Assembly (NCBI GenBank): GCA_037444845.1
Contig: JBBILQ010000032.1
Span: forward strand, 1-28,187
Origin: JARYMI01 sp037444845
Lineage (GTDB): Bacteria > Acidobacteriota > Aminicenantia > Aminicenantales > UBA8522
Length of the DNA stretch: 28,187 nucleotides
Reading direction: 5' to 3'
The notes beneath the pieces are model-generated. The model was not told where the DNA came from, ran no database searches, and saw nothing but the letters and a program-made list of their open reading frames with translations. Positions 7,419 through 15,485 of the stretch are shown here, piece after piece; within the stretch, counting starts at the first letter, position 1; every line of letters starts with the position of its first letter. Both the position numbers and the translations under genes were made by a program.

Positions 7419-8903
7419 ATGCCTAACTTTCACAAATCTCGCTCGAGCCGTTATTTCTTGGCGGCTGTCTTTTTGCTTTTTGCCTTTCAATATCCAAGTC
7501 TTGCTCAATCCAAGGCAAAGAAAATAGAAAAGCTCATCCAGAGCTACCATGACTTGAAGCAGTTCAGCGGAACCGCTCTGGTTGCAGAAAAGGGTGAGGT
7601 CATTTTCAAGAAAGGATTTGGAATGGCAAACATGGAATGTAACATTCCCAACAAGCCGGACACAAAATTCCGCCTCGGCTCCATCACCAAACAGTTCACC
7701 GCCATGTTGATTCTTCAGTTGGTCGAAGAAGGGAAGGTTGATCTGCAAGGGAAGCTCTCGGATTATCTTCCCTATTACCGCAAAGACACAGGCGAAAAAG
7801 TGACCATCCATCATCTGCTGACGCATACCTCCGGAATCCCCAGCTACACCGGACTTCCCAATTTTATGCGGGAAGTCAGTCGCGATCCCTATGCGGTGGA
7901 CGATTTCGTCCAGAAATACTGCAGCGGTGATTTAGAATTCGAACCCGGTTCCAGGTACGTTTACAATAATTCCGGCTATTTTATCCTGGGGGCTGTCATT
8001 GAGAGAGTAACCGGAACGACATACGAGGAGAGGCTGAAGGAGAAGATTTTCCTTCCCGCGGGGATGAAAAACTCAGGGTACGATCATCACGACACGATAA
8101 TTCCCCATCGTGCGACCGGCTATGAGAGGACCTTTGACGGATACAAAAATGCTCCCTATCTGGATATGTCTCTTCCCTATGCCGCGGGCTCTCTCTATTC
8201 GACGGTCGAGGACCTTTACCTTTGGGACCAGGCTTTATACGCGGAAAAACTGCTCTCCAAGAAGATGAAAGAGCTCTATTTCAAACCCCACATCTCAGCC
8301 GGGCAAGGAAGTTATGCTTACGGATGGGGGATTGGGACGAGGAGCTTGCCGGAGTCTGAAACCAAGCTCAATGTTATAGGCCATGGCGGCGGGATCAACG
8401 GGTTCAACACCCTGATCGAACGACTGGTCGATGAAAAGCACCTGATCGTTCTGTTGAATAATTCGCCGGGAGCAAGCCTGAGCGCCATGAGCGAGGCGAT
8501 TACCCGCATTCTGTATGACAAGCCCTATGACCTGGCTAAACAGTCGGTTGCTGAGGCGATATATCCTGTGCTGATTGAAAAGGGAGTGGATGCCGCCATC
8601 GGCCGCTACCGCGAACTCCAGAAAAACGAGCCCAAGGATTATGTCTTCCGGGAGGCAGAATTAAATCGTCTGGGATATTACTTGCTTCAGAACAAAAAGC
8701 GCGTTGATGACGCCATTGCCGTCTTCAAGCTCAACGTGGAGGTTTATCCGAAATATGCCAACGGCTATGACAGCCTCGCGGAGGCCTATATGATCAAAGG
8801 CGACAATGAGGCGGCGATCAAGAACTATGCCAAGTCCCTGGAATTGAACCCAAAGAACGCGAACGCCGTCGAAATGCTGAACAGGCTCATGAAAAAGAAA
8901 TAA
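7419..8903 (+). CDS. Secreted beta-lactamase-class-C-like serine hydrolase with TPR tail
   Basis: The 494-residue product belongs to the PF00144 group of serine hydrolases (class C beta-lactamases, DD-peptidases, esterases). A signal peptide (residues 1-30, ending YPSLAQ) sends it to the periplasm or outside. The catalytic triad motifs are all present: SITK (88-91), YNN (182-184) and HGG (322-324). After about residue 390 comes a helical tail with at least one tetratricopeptide repeat (YDSLAEAYMIKGDNEAAIKN), a common arrangement in this group. GGAGG lies well placed before the ATG. The true substrate cannot be told from sequence; peptide or ester hydrolysis is more likely than antibiotic resistance. 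It is monocistronic and converges on the sigma-factor operon. Confidence 0.9.
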   Translation: MPNFHKSRSSRYFLAAVFLLFAFQYPSLAQSKAKKIEKLIQSYHDLKQFSGTALVAEKGEVIFKKGFGMANMECNIPNKPDTKFRLGSITKQFTAMLILQLVEEGKVDLQGKLSDYLPYYRKDTGEKVTIHHLLTHTSGIPSYTGLPNFMREVSRDPYAVDDFVQKYCSGDLEFEPGSRYVYNNSGYFILGAVIERVTGTTYEERLKEKIFLPAGMKNSGYDHHDTIIPHRATGYERTFDGYKNAPYLDMSLPYAAGSLYSTVEDLYLWDQALYAEKLLSKKMKELYFKPHISAGQGSYAYGWGIGTRSLPESETKLNVIGHGGGINGFNTLIERLVDEKHLIVLLNNSPGASLSAMSEAITRILYDKPYDLAKQSVAEAIYPVLIEKGVDAAIGRYRELQKNEPKDYVFREAELNRLGYYLLQNKKRVDDAIAVFKLNVEVYPKYANGYDSLAEAYMIKGDNEAAIKNYAKSLELNPKNANAVEMLNRLMKKK

Positions 8904-8970
8904 CTTGATTTTTTCCCCATCAAGCTGTCGTGGAGGAAGCATAGGTCACGACTCAAGAATCTATTATAGC

Positions 8971-9468
8971 TTAGTCTCTTATTGAGCTTTTCTTTTCATA
9001 CTCCTTCCAGAGCTTAGTTCTTTCCTCTTTGGTGTCCAGGTAAAGATGGAGGCTGATGATTTCTTCAGCGATAGCCTCTGCGATTTGACCTATTTTATTC
9101 TTGGTGAAATCAGGTTTCTCTCCTTTGACGTCCTCAATGAAGGCTTTGATCTCTTTTTCAGTTAAAGGAGCTAATATACGTGCCGGGTCTTCGATAGTGG
9201 CAAGCCGGAGAATCTGGAGAACTCTTATGTAGCCTCCAAAGAAAACAGGATCGACCTCTCTTTTATCCTTCGCCTGCCTCGCTTCAATCATCAGGGTTTG
9301 GAGGGCTTTTGTGACCGCCTCCCTGCCTCCGCTGCCGCTCTCGGCCATTTGGCGGAAGGCCTCTGTGAACTTATCCAGGAGGACATAGCCTGGCTCTTCC
9401 TTCGCCGGCAGATAGGCTGAGGATACAAAAAAGACAAAAAGACTTAACGCCATAGTTTTCCGAATCAT
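8971..9468 (-). CDS. Secreted protein of the ECF sigma operon
   Basis: I recognise no family. The 165-residue product has a signal peptide (MIRKTMALSLFVFFVSSAYLPA). The mature part is helical and charged, with FTEAFRQMAESGSGGREAVT in the first third and an acidic, Lys-rich C-terminus (EERTKLWKEYEKKSS). The gene starts 2 bp after the stop of the membrane-protein gene, so it is the third gene of the sigma operon. A periplasmic regulator or an effector of the same response is plausible from position only. Confidence 0.75.
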   Translation of the reverse strand: MIRKTMALSLFVFFVSSAYLPAKEEPGYVLLDKFTEAFRQMAESGSGGREAVTKALQTLMIEARQAKDKREVDPVFFGGYIRVLQILRLATIEDPARILAPLTEKEIKAFIEDVKGEKPDFTKNKIGQIAEAIAEEIISLHLYLDTKEERTKLWKEYEKKSSIRD

Positions 9469-9470
9469 TC

Positions 9471-10016
9471 TTAGACCTCCTTGTTCCTGGCGTATGTTTC
9501 CAGAACCTCTTGAACCTTTTTTTCCATGATTAAAATTCTGAATTTTTGCCTTAAATTATATTGTGGGGGAGATATTTTTTCCCCAGTAACTTCGATTTTA
9601 TCTGTTGAAACACTGGTTTCACTACTCAAGGCCAATAGAAATCGACTAATTTCCTCTTCAAGCGCTGAAAATTCAGATCTCTTGAGTTGGGCAGCGCTTA
9701 CTCCCTGGCCCGTCGTGATTCCCCTTAAGTTTGGCGAATTGTTGAGAGCTTGTTCAATTGCTGCAAGATAACCGTTTTTGGAGAAGGAAATAAATGTTTT
9801 TATTAGGGCAATAGAGGCAACAAGAAGTAGAAAAAGTAAAGTAAAAATTGGCGCGGGTTTCCTGAACCATTGAAGAGAGATGCGGCTCCTTCTTGGCTCT
9901 GACCGCAGCCGGGCCTGGAAATCCCTTTTTCTAAATAATCGAAGGGCTTCTTCCTGCTCCTCCCTGATCAAATCTTGGATTCCAGCCGTATTTTCATCAT
10001 TGACATCATTTTTCAT
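9471..10016 (-). CDS. Single-pass membrane protein, probable anti-sigma factor
   Basis: The 181-residue product has a charged cytoplasmic N-terminus (1-53), one membrane segment (about 57-75, IFTLLFLLLVASIALI) and an extracytoplasmic C-terminus of about 105 residues. That is the layout of ECF anti-sigma factors. I do not see the HxxxCxxC zinc motif of the ZAS group, so the assignment rests on topology and on its position directly after the sigma gene. Its ATG lies inside the readable 3' extension of that gene: the original sigma stop would be at 10006-10008, an overlap of 11 bases. Confidence 0.7.
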   Translation of the reverse strand: MKNDVNDENTAGIQDLIREEQEEALRLFRKRDFQARLRSEPRRSRISLQWFRKPAPIFTLLFLLLVASIALIKTFISFSKNGYLAAIEQALNNSPNLRGITTGQGVSAAQLKRSEFSALEEEISRFLLALSSETSVSTDKIEVTGEKISPPQYNLRQKFRILIMEKKVQEVLETYARNKEV

Positions 10017-10062
10017 GGCCGACCTCCGTTAGCCTCCTGGCTACAGCCTCCCGGGCACGGTT

Positions 10063-10530
10063 CTATCTCGACATAACTGTGCCCTGGGGAATTTCTAGAA
10101 CAGCAGCGATTTCTTGATAGGAAAGATGGCCATATTCCCTCAAGACAAAGATTTCCTTGAGCTTCTTGGGCAAATCACTGACCGCTCTTTTCATGAGCCG
10201 GATTTGTTCGCCTCGAATGATTTGAGCCTCTGCAGCTTCAGGTTCTGAGGAGTCAGAAACGGATTGGAGTGAAAAAAGATGGAGCGGCGAACGTTTCTTC
10301 CGGTGGTCGAGACAGGTGTTTCGAACGATCCTGAAAAGCCATTCTCTGGCAGAAGCTGCGCTCCGCAAAGAATCGATCTTCTTATATGCTTTTAAATAAG
10401 CCTCTTGGGCCAAGCCTTCGGCATCCTGAGGGTCTTTGGAGAATCCCAGGCAGATAAGGAAGATATTTTCGCTCCAGGACAACATCTCTTCTAAGCCTTT
10501 TTCTTTGTCAAAAGGCAAACCTTGGACCAT
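10063..10530 (-). CDS. ECF-type sigma factor, cut by an in-frame TAG in region 4.2
   Basis: The 155-residue product is a sigma-70-family ECF factor. Region 2 is at about 14-75 (DPQDAEGLAQEAYLKAYKKI, then WLFRIVRNTCLDHRKK) and region 4 at about 110-155 (LPKKLKEIFVLREYGHLSYQ, then EIAAVLEIPQGTVMSR). It stops right after GTVMSR, where family members continue with Leu-x-RAR. Reading past the TAG at 10063-10065 in the same frame gives NRAREAVARRLTEVGHEK and then TGA at 10006-10008, exactly the expected C-terminal helix. One base (TTG to TAG) explains the truncation. Without this helix promoter -35 recognition is likely impaired. A sequencing error or suppression of the stop would restore a 174-residue protein. 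Confidence 0.88.
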   Translation of the reverse strand: MVQGLPFDKEKGLEEMLSWSENIFLICLGFSKDPQDAEGLAQEAYLKAYKKIDSLRSAASAREWLFRIVRNTCLDHRKKRSPLHLFSLQSVSDSSEPEAAEAQIIRGEQIRLMKRAVSDLPKKLKEIFVLREYGHLSYQEIAAVLEIPQGTVMSR

Positions 10531-10549
10531 CTTTTTAAAATAATATCAG

Positions 10550-10565
10550 CTTCTATTATAAGAAG
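10550..10565 (-). promoter_or_regulatory. Probable -10 region of the sigma operon, within a short inverted repeat
   Basis: A perfect TATAAT reads on the minus strand at 10555-10560, about 25 bases before the sigma-factor ATG at 10530. It is flanked by 5-base arms (CTTCT ... AGAAG). No good -35 hexamer sits 17 bases upstream, so this may need an activator or may be a coincidence of an AT-rich leader. Confidence 0.35.
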
Positions 10566-10739
10566 ACGACGGTGCAGAAGAAATATTCCATATTCTTCGC
10601 TGTCTCGAGAAGCTGAAAATAAATTGATGGTTAGTGTTTCCCTTTCGGGTTCAGCGGCGAGCGAGCCTCTTATTATCGATTTTCCCGCCAATCATCATTG
10701 GGAAATAAAAGTCAGCATAGATACAATATCGAATACGGC

Positions 10740-10768
10740 TTGCAATTTCATATGGATGATTTTAAGAT
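10740..10768 (+). promoter_or_regulatory. Possible promoter before the restriction-modification genes
   Basis: TTGCAA at 10740-10745 and TAAGAT at 10763-10768 are 17 bases apart, each matching four of six consensus bases. The octamer TTGCAATT recurs at 10773-10780, near the expected transcription start. This is the only feature I can point to in the 399-base gap between the sigma-factor gene and the endonuclease, which otherwise holds no gene, apart from the inverted repeats noted separately. Confidence 0.25.
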
Positions 10769-10905
10769 ACTATTGCAATTATGCGGGGATACTTGCTGAA
10801 AGCACATAATATCCGAGGCGAACAAAAGAGATTTGTATCAAACAAAGCATGCTGTATATTAATATTTAGCCACCTTGAAGCGGTGACCGTACCCCCGGAA
10901 CACCA

Positions 10906-10922
10906 AGTTGTCACCAACAACT
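10906..10922. promoter_or_regulatory. Inverted repeat just upstream of the endonuclease start
   Basis: AGTTGT and ACAACT form perfect 6-base arms around CACCA, ending 7 bases before the ATG at 10930. The repeat covers the place where a ribosome-binding site would be. It could be an operator or an RNA hairpin that limits endonuclease translation. No separate controller-protein gene is visible in the cassette. Confidence 0.3.
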
Positions 10923-10929
10923 GGGTCTC

Positions 10930-11890
10930 ATGAAGACTCGACGGATAAACGCCGACAAGCCGCAGCTCTGGAAAGCCGACATCGCGGCCTCCGTTGATCG
11001 ATTTAACCAGTGGTTCTTGCGCTTTGCCCCCCAAGGCGTTCCGTTCGACCCGCGTCAAGACGACCGAGCACGTCAAAGCAGCGCTCTTGGCAACCAACGA
11101 TTTGTGCGATCTCAATGCGGCGACGCTGAAAGCGAACCCAATCGCTCTCTCGACGCTGCGCATGTGTACGTCACCACCCCTGGCCGTTGACCGACTGATC
11201 GGCCTCGCCGACGTGAGCAAGAACCTCGTCAGCCGCATGGAGAAAGGAAAGCTGCCCACCAGCATGCGGCCTGCCATTCTCAGCACGGAGTTGACAAGGA
11301 TCTGCCGCATTCTCGCGCGGCTCTTGGACCGGGACATCTTTCCATGGTTGCTTGACCGGAAGCCCCCGACCGACCACGAGCGTAATCGTGCTTCAACAAT
11401 CGTGGCCGATCGGCTGTGTAGCGCCGTTGCGAATCCGATCGTGCGCAACGCTCAAGAAGAGCGACAGCTCGCCTTGATCTGTGCCTATCTCGACAGGAGG
11501 GGCTATCGCAAGCACGCGCACCCACCGGGGAAACCAATCAAGGAGATGGACCGGGGCACGTATGCCTTGCATATGAATGTGCCATGCGGAAAGATCCATC
11601 AAGTCAATGTTCCGGTCGATGTCGCCATCCAGCCAAAAAAGCTTTACAGCGACCGGTTGCCTATTCTTATCGAAGCCAAGTCTGCTGGTGATTTCACGAA
11701 CACCAATAAGCGGCGTAAGGAGGAAGCAACCAAAGTTCGCCAGTTGAGGGCGAGTTACGGCAAGACGGTGGCCTACGTGCTGTTCCTTTGTGGATACTTC
11801 GGTAGCGACTATCTGGGTTACGAAGCTGCCGAAGGGATCGACTGGGTCTGGGAGCACCGAATCGAAGACCTGGATAAACTAGGGCTGTAG
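10930..11890 (+). CDS. XamI-family type II restriction endonuclease, frameshifted near the N-terminus
   Basis: The protein matches the XamI endonuclease family (PF09572) as I remember it. The PD-(D/E)xK-like core is VDVAIQPKK followed by LPILIEAKSAGDFTNTNKRR. The frame that starts at ATG 10930 (MKTRRINADKPQLWKADIAA) reaches RFAPQ and then runs into unrelated sequence. The family pattern continues one frame over as KAFRSTRVKTTEHVKAALLA. The switch falls in a run of six C at 11027-11032; five C would give one open frame with APKAFR. As written, only a product from a later start (for example TTG 10994) could be made. The methyltransferase gene follows after 4 bases. The XamI prototype cuts GTCGAC; the specificity here is not determinable by reading. 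Confidence 0.8.
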
Positions 11891-11894
11891 CACC

Positions 11895-13553
11895 ATGATC
11901 GCACAAGAGGTAAAGCGCATTGAAACCCGCCGAAGGGCGATCCAGGCAGCACTTGATGCCGCAAAATCATCTGTCCAAAGGAACCGTCTCGGCCAATTCG
12001 CAACTCCCAACGCATTAGCCATCGAGATCGCCCGCTATGTCCGCTCAATTGCTGATCAACACCTCCATACCATCCGTTTTGCTGACCCAGCCATCGGTAC
12101 AGGCAGCTTCTATTCCGCTGCACTCCGCGTGTTCGGATCAGAGCGAATCGAAAGCGCCGTCGGCATCGAACTCGATCCCGTTTTATGCGATGCTGCCCGT
12201 AACCTCTGGGCAGATACGGGCCTTCATGTTGTGCAGGGCGACTTTACACGAATTGTCACTGGCCCTTGCCGCCCGCCTTCGCCCAACATGGTACTTGCCA
12301 ATCCTCCCTATATTCGGCATCACCATGTTGATCGCCAGGACAAGGATCGCTTGCAGGCTCTGACCTCCCGGATGGCCGGTGTGAGGGTAAATGGTCTAGC
12401 GGGCCTTTATGTTTATTTCCTCCTCCTCGCCACGGAGTGGATGGACGACGGCGGCTACGCGGCATGGCTTGTCCCGTCTGAGTTCATGGATGTAAATTAC
12501 GGGGCGGCACTCAAGCGATATCTCACACATCGCGTGACGCTGTTTCGCGCGCATCGCTTCGATCCTGAGGATCTGCAATTTCGGGATGCGCTTGTGTCTT
12601 CGGTTGTCCTCGTATTCCGGAAAACTCTCTCACCCCCCGGGCACGTCGTTAGGCTCACCTTAGGGGGCACGCTGTCCGAGCCGTACGCGAGCGATTCGAT
12701 CCCACTGGAGCAACTTCGTGAGTCCCGGAAATGGACCGTGTACCCAGCTCACGCTCTGAACGATCGGCGAGCGATGCGGAGAAGAGAGGGACCAACGCTA
12801 GGAAACTTCTTCCGAATTCAGCGTGGCGTCGCCACAGGCAGTAACAAGTTCTTCGTGCTCGACCGCCGCGATGCCCTGCGACGTGGGTTTCCCAAACGCT
12901 ATCTGCGGCCCATCCTTCCCAGTCCACGGCTTCTCAAGGAGACGGTGATCCAGGCTGACAAAGATGGGTACCCACTAATCGAGCCACAACTCTGCCTGAT
13001 TGACTGCGACCTGCCAGAAAATGTCCTTCAAGCCCGACACCTAACCCTGTGGGAGTATCTTCACACCGCTGGAGCTTTGGGCATCAAAGATAGATATCTC
13101 ATTAGTAGGCGAAGTCCGTGGTACAAACAGGAGCAGCGCGACCCTGCCCCTTTCCTTTGTACTTACATGGGACGCGGTGCTGATCAAAAGCAACCTTTTC
13201 GGTTCATCTGGAACCGTTCGCAGGCCATCGCAACAAATCTCTACCTCATGTTGTACCCAAAAGACGGTCTGGCGCGGATCTTGCGAGACCATTCGGATCT
13301 TGCTGCCGAAGTATTTGCATTACTCAGGAAGGTAACCGCCCATGAACTCCGCAGTGAGGGACGCGTTTATGGCGGTGGCCTCAATAAAATCGAGCCGAAC
13401 GAGCTTGGCCGCGTTTCTGCGGTAGAGTTCATTGAACGCTGGCCTGAACTTCGTTCCGTATTGAAACGACAAGCAGAGCTCTTTAGTGAGTTGTCAGACA
13501 CAGAGGCATCTAATAGCCTACTGCTGCAGTCGGCGCCGCTGCGCCGCAACTGA
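11895..13553 (+). CDS. Type II N6-adenine DNA methyltransferase of the XamI-like system
   Basis: The 552-residue enzyme transfers a methyl group from S-adenosylmethionine to adenine and so protects the host from the partner endonuclease. The motif order is that of the gamma class: motif X-like RLGQFATPNALAIEIARY (31-48), motif I FADPAIGTGSFY (62-73) with the acidic end IELDP (91-95), motif IV NPPY (136-139), then a long C-terminal target-recognition region. The gene is intact. Four bases separate it from the endonuclease stop, so the two form one operon. This gene pair looks less like its neighbours and has a MITE-like element right behind it, which suggests acquisition by transfer. Confidence 0.92.
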   Translation: MIAQEVKRIETRRRAIQAALDAAKSSVQRNRLGQFATPNALAIEIARYVRSIADQHLHTIRFADPAIGTGSFYSAALRVFGSERIESAVGIELDPVLCDAARNLWADTGLHVVQGDFTRIVTGPCRPPSPNMVLANPPYIRHHHVDRQDKDRLQALTSRMAGVRVNGLAGLYVYFLLLATEWMDDGGYAAWLVPSEFMDVNYGAALKRYLTHRVTLFRAHRFDPEDLQFRDALVSSVVLVFRKTLSPPGHVVRLTLGGTLSEPYASDSIPLEQLRESRKWTVYPAHALNDRRAMRRREGPTLGNFFRIQRGVATGSNKFFVLDRRDALRRGFPKRYLRPILPSPRLLKETVIQADKDGYPLIEPQLCLIDCDLPENVLQARHLTLWEYLHTAGALGIKDRYLISRRSPWYKQEQRDPAPFLCTYMGRGADQKQPFRFIWNRSQAIATNLYLMLYPKDGLARILRDHSDLAAEVFALLRKVTAHELRSEGRVYGGGLNKIEPNELGRVSAVEFIERWPELRSVLKRQAELFSELSDTEASNSLLLQSAPLRRN

Positions 13554-13565
13554 TGGCGAGGTTGT

Positions 13566-13725
13566 TAGCCTGACCTATTCACGAATTATGCCAGAAAGCA
13601 GGCCCCTCCCCTGGGGGGAGGGGATAGAGGGGAGGGGGAATCTTTGAATGATCCCCCTCACCCCGACCCTCTCCCACATGGGGAGAGGGGATTTTTTCCT
13701 TTCATTTCGTGAATAGTCCAGGTTA
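13566..13725. mobile_element. MITE-like element with 20-bp imperfect terminal inverted repeats
   Basis: The left end begins TAGCCTGACCTATTCACGAA. The complement of the right end begins TAACCTGGACTATTCACGAA. That is 17 of 20 identical, with an 11-base perfect block (CTATTCACGAA). The inside consists of C-rich and G-rich tracts that can pair with each other (CCCCTCCCC / GGGGAGGGG; CCCTCTCCC / GGGGAGAGGGG). No coding capacity is seen. GC-rich elements of this pattern are scattered in many bacterial genomes. It lies between the methyltransferase stop and the queC start. Confidence 0.7.
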
Positions 13726-13773
13726 GATTGCAAGTTGAAAAAAACAGCGGCCTTCTTTAATATCAGAGAAAGA

Positions 13774-14478
13774 ATGCTAAAGCCTGAAAAAGTGGTGGTC
13801 CTTTTCTCTGGAGGGATTGATTCCACGACGGCGCTTTACTGGGCCGTAGCTCGGTACTCCAAGGTCACAGCCCTGAGTTTTGACTACGGACAGCGCCATT
13901 GGATCGAAATATCCCTGGCCCGGAGACTTACCAAAAGGCTGCATCTCCCCCACGTTGTTTTTAAGGTAGACCTTCGCCAGGTCGGAGGATCGGCTCTGAC
14001 CGACCGGGCAATTTCTCTCCCCCGTTTCAAGCGCGTCGAAGAAATCAGAAAAGGAGTTCCTCCAACCTACGTGCCTTTCCGGAACGGAATCTTTCTCTCC
14101 CTCGCCGCCGCCTGGGCTGAAGCGAACAACGTCCACTCGATCGTCTGCGGGTTCAACACCGTTGATTCTCCCAATTACCCCGACACTCGGGCCTCCTTTA
14201 TCAGAGCCATGGAAAGAGCGGTCAACACAGGGACAAGGGCCGCTTCGGGAAGCCGGCGGATAAAGATTATTGCCCCGTTTATCCGGATGAAAAAGTCGGC
14301 CGTCATCAAAAAGGGACTTTCTTTAGGCGCCGACTATTCTTATTCTATCTCCTGCTACCGCGGCCAGGAGATCCCCTGCGGCGGGTGCTCGTCCTGTCTC
14401 CTCCGCCGGAAAGCCTGGGCTGAAACCGGGTGCAGGGATCACCTCCTCGCAAGGCTGGAAAAGGAAGGCAAACGATGA
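13774..14478 (+). CDS. queC: 7-cyano-7-deazaguanine (preQ0) synthase
   Basis: QueC uses ATP and ammonia to turn 7-carboxy-7-deazaguanine into preQ0, the nitrile precursor of queuosine. The 234-residue product has the PP-loop SGGIDSTTA near the N-terminus, PPTYVPFRNGIFLSLAAAWA in the middle, CGFNTVDSPNYPD, and the C-terminal zinc site CYRGQEIPCGGCSSC. I chose ATG 13774 (MLKPEKVVVLFSGG), preceded by GAGAAAG. The frame also extends to a TTG at 13735, which would add 13 residues that QueC proteins lack. The stop overlaps the queD start as ATGA. No riboswitch is seen upstream, where the MITE-like element lies. Confidence 0.95.
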   Translation: MLKPEKVVVLFSGGIDSTTALYWAVARYSKVTALSFDYGQRHWIEISLARRLTKRLHLPHVVFKVDLRQVGGSALTDRAISLPRFKRVEEIRKGVPPTYVPFRNGIFLSLAAAWAEANNVHSIVCGFNTVDSPNYPDTRASFIRAMERAVNTGTRAASGSRRIKIIAPFIRMKKSAVIKKGLSLGADYSYSISCYRGQEIPCGGCSSCLLRRKAWAETGCRDHLLARLEKEGKR

Positions 14479-14822
14479 GCTGGGAACTCCGAGTGAGGGA
14501 CAAATTCCAGGCGGCCCATTTCCTCAAAGAGTACCGGGGCAAGTGCGAAAAAATCCACGGCCACACCTTCCATGTTGAAGCCGTCATCGAAGTTGACAGG
14601 CTCGATAAGACCGGAATCGGCGTCGATTTTGCCCTGATCAAGGCCAGGCTGGCGGAAATCCTTCCCGATCACACGTTGCTCAACGATCTCTTCCCCTTTA
14701 ACCCCTCGGCTGAGAACCTGGCCAGGCATTTTTTTCTCGAGCTAAAAAAGCACCTTCCGGTCAAAGCCGTGACCGTCTGGGAATCAGAGGATGCCTCAGC
14801 CACCTACACTGAAAATCAGTGA
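14475..14822 (+). CDS. queD: 6-carboxy-5,6,7,8-tetrahydropterin synthase
   Basis: QueD converts 7,8-dihydroneopterin triphosphate into 6-carboxytetrahydropterin, the second step toward 7-deazaguanines. The 115-residue product has the zinc-binding histidines (AAHFL and the HGHTFHVE pair), the catalytic Cys in GKCEKIHGH, and the C-terminal ESEDASATY with the pterin-binding Glu. The ATG at 14475 overlaps the queC stop, and the end overlaps queE by 32 bases, so the three genes are translated as one unit. The length is normal for the family. Confidence 0.94.
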   Translation: MSWELRVRDKFQAAHFLKEYRGKCEKIHGHTFHVEAVIEVDRLDKTGIGVDFALIKARLAEILPDHTLLNDLFPFNPSAENLARHFFLELKKHLPVKAVTVWESEDASATYTENQ

Positions 14823-15420
14823 AATTTTCTTCTCCATCCAGGGCGAAGGCCTGCGTCAGGGAGAGCCGACGATTTTCGTCCGTTTCGCCGGTTGCAACTT
14901 AAAGTGCAACTTTTGTGACACAAAATTTGCCTGGCAACGCGGCAGGCCGCATTCGGCGGCCCAAGTTATCGCCCAAGTCCTGCGTCTTTACAAACGTTTC
15001 CCAACTCACTGGGTCTGCCTGACCGGCGGAGAGCCCTTGCTCCAGGATCTCAGGGAGCTCGTCGGGCTCCTCAAAAGAGAAAAATTCAAGATTCAGGTGG
15101 AAACAAATGCTACCTACTACAAACCGCTTCGCTTCGACTGGGTCACAATTTCTCCAAAGCCCAAAAGATATGCTTATGCACCTGAATACAAAAAGTCAGC
15201 CAGAGAAGTAAAACTCGTCGTCACGAAAGACCTTCGGTTCAAAACGATAAAAAGGCTGCGTCAGGCATTCCCGGCAAAAACTCCGCTCCTGCTCCAGCCG
15301 CAGTCCAACCGGCACTGGAGCCAGAAGCTGGCCCTAAAACTCTTAGACGAATCCCTCGCCGCCGGCTTAGAGAATATCCGGCTGAGTCTCCAGGCGCACA
15401 AGATTCTCATTCTCCGCTGA
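14791..15420 (+). CDS. queE: 7-carboxy-7-deazaguanine synthase (radical SAM)
   Basis: QueE is the radical-SAM enzyme that contracts the ring of 6-carboxytetrahydropterin to give 7-carboxy-7-deazaguanine. The 209-residue product carries the N-terminal SEIFFSIQGEG signature, the cluster motif CNLKCNFCD (CxxxCxxC) in FAGCNLKC, the SAM-binding TGGEPLLQ, and VETNAT. The length is typical. It starts inside the end of queD with AGAGG directly before the ATG, so translational coupling probably matters more than its own ribosome site. Confidence 0.95.
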   Translation: MPQPPTLKISEIFFSIQGEGLRQGEPTIFVRFAGCNLKCNFCDTKFAWQRGRPHSAAQVIAQVLRLYKRFPTHWVCLTGGEPLLQDLRELVGLLKREKFKIQVETNATYYKPLRFDWVTISPKPKRYAYAPEYKKSAREVKLVVTKDLRFKTIKRLRQAFPAKTPLLLQPQSNRHWSQKLALKLLDESLAAGLENIRLSLQAHKILILR

Positions 15421-15485
15421 ACCGGGCGCTTTCAGTCGCGGAGACGGCTTTACAAGTGTTGAACATATTGATATTGATTTAGGGA

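Noticed and set aside
7419..8903. Reading the serine hydrolase as an antibiotic-resistance beta-lactamase
   Set aside because: The motifs are shared by esterases and peptidases, and the TPR tail and isolated context do not support resistance.
8904..8950. Two short inverted repeats between convergent genes as a terminator
   Set aside because: Arms are only 6 bases, loops are 9-14 bases, and no T tract follows on either strand.
10762..11448. 228-codon minus-strand frame across the start of the restriction cassette
   Set aside because: Antisense to the XamI-like endonuclease, low-complexity Arg/Ser composition, no ribosome site, no recognisable motif.
13726..13773. preQ1 riboswitch before queC
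   Set aside because: Only 48 bases lie between the MITE-like element and the start, with no aptamer-like pseudoknot pattern. The queF leader is also too short.
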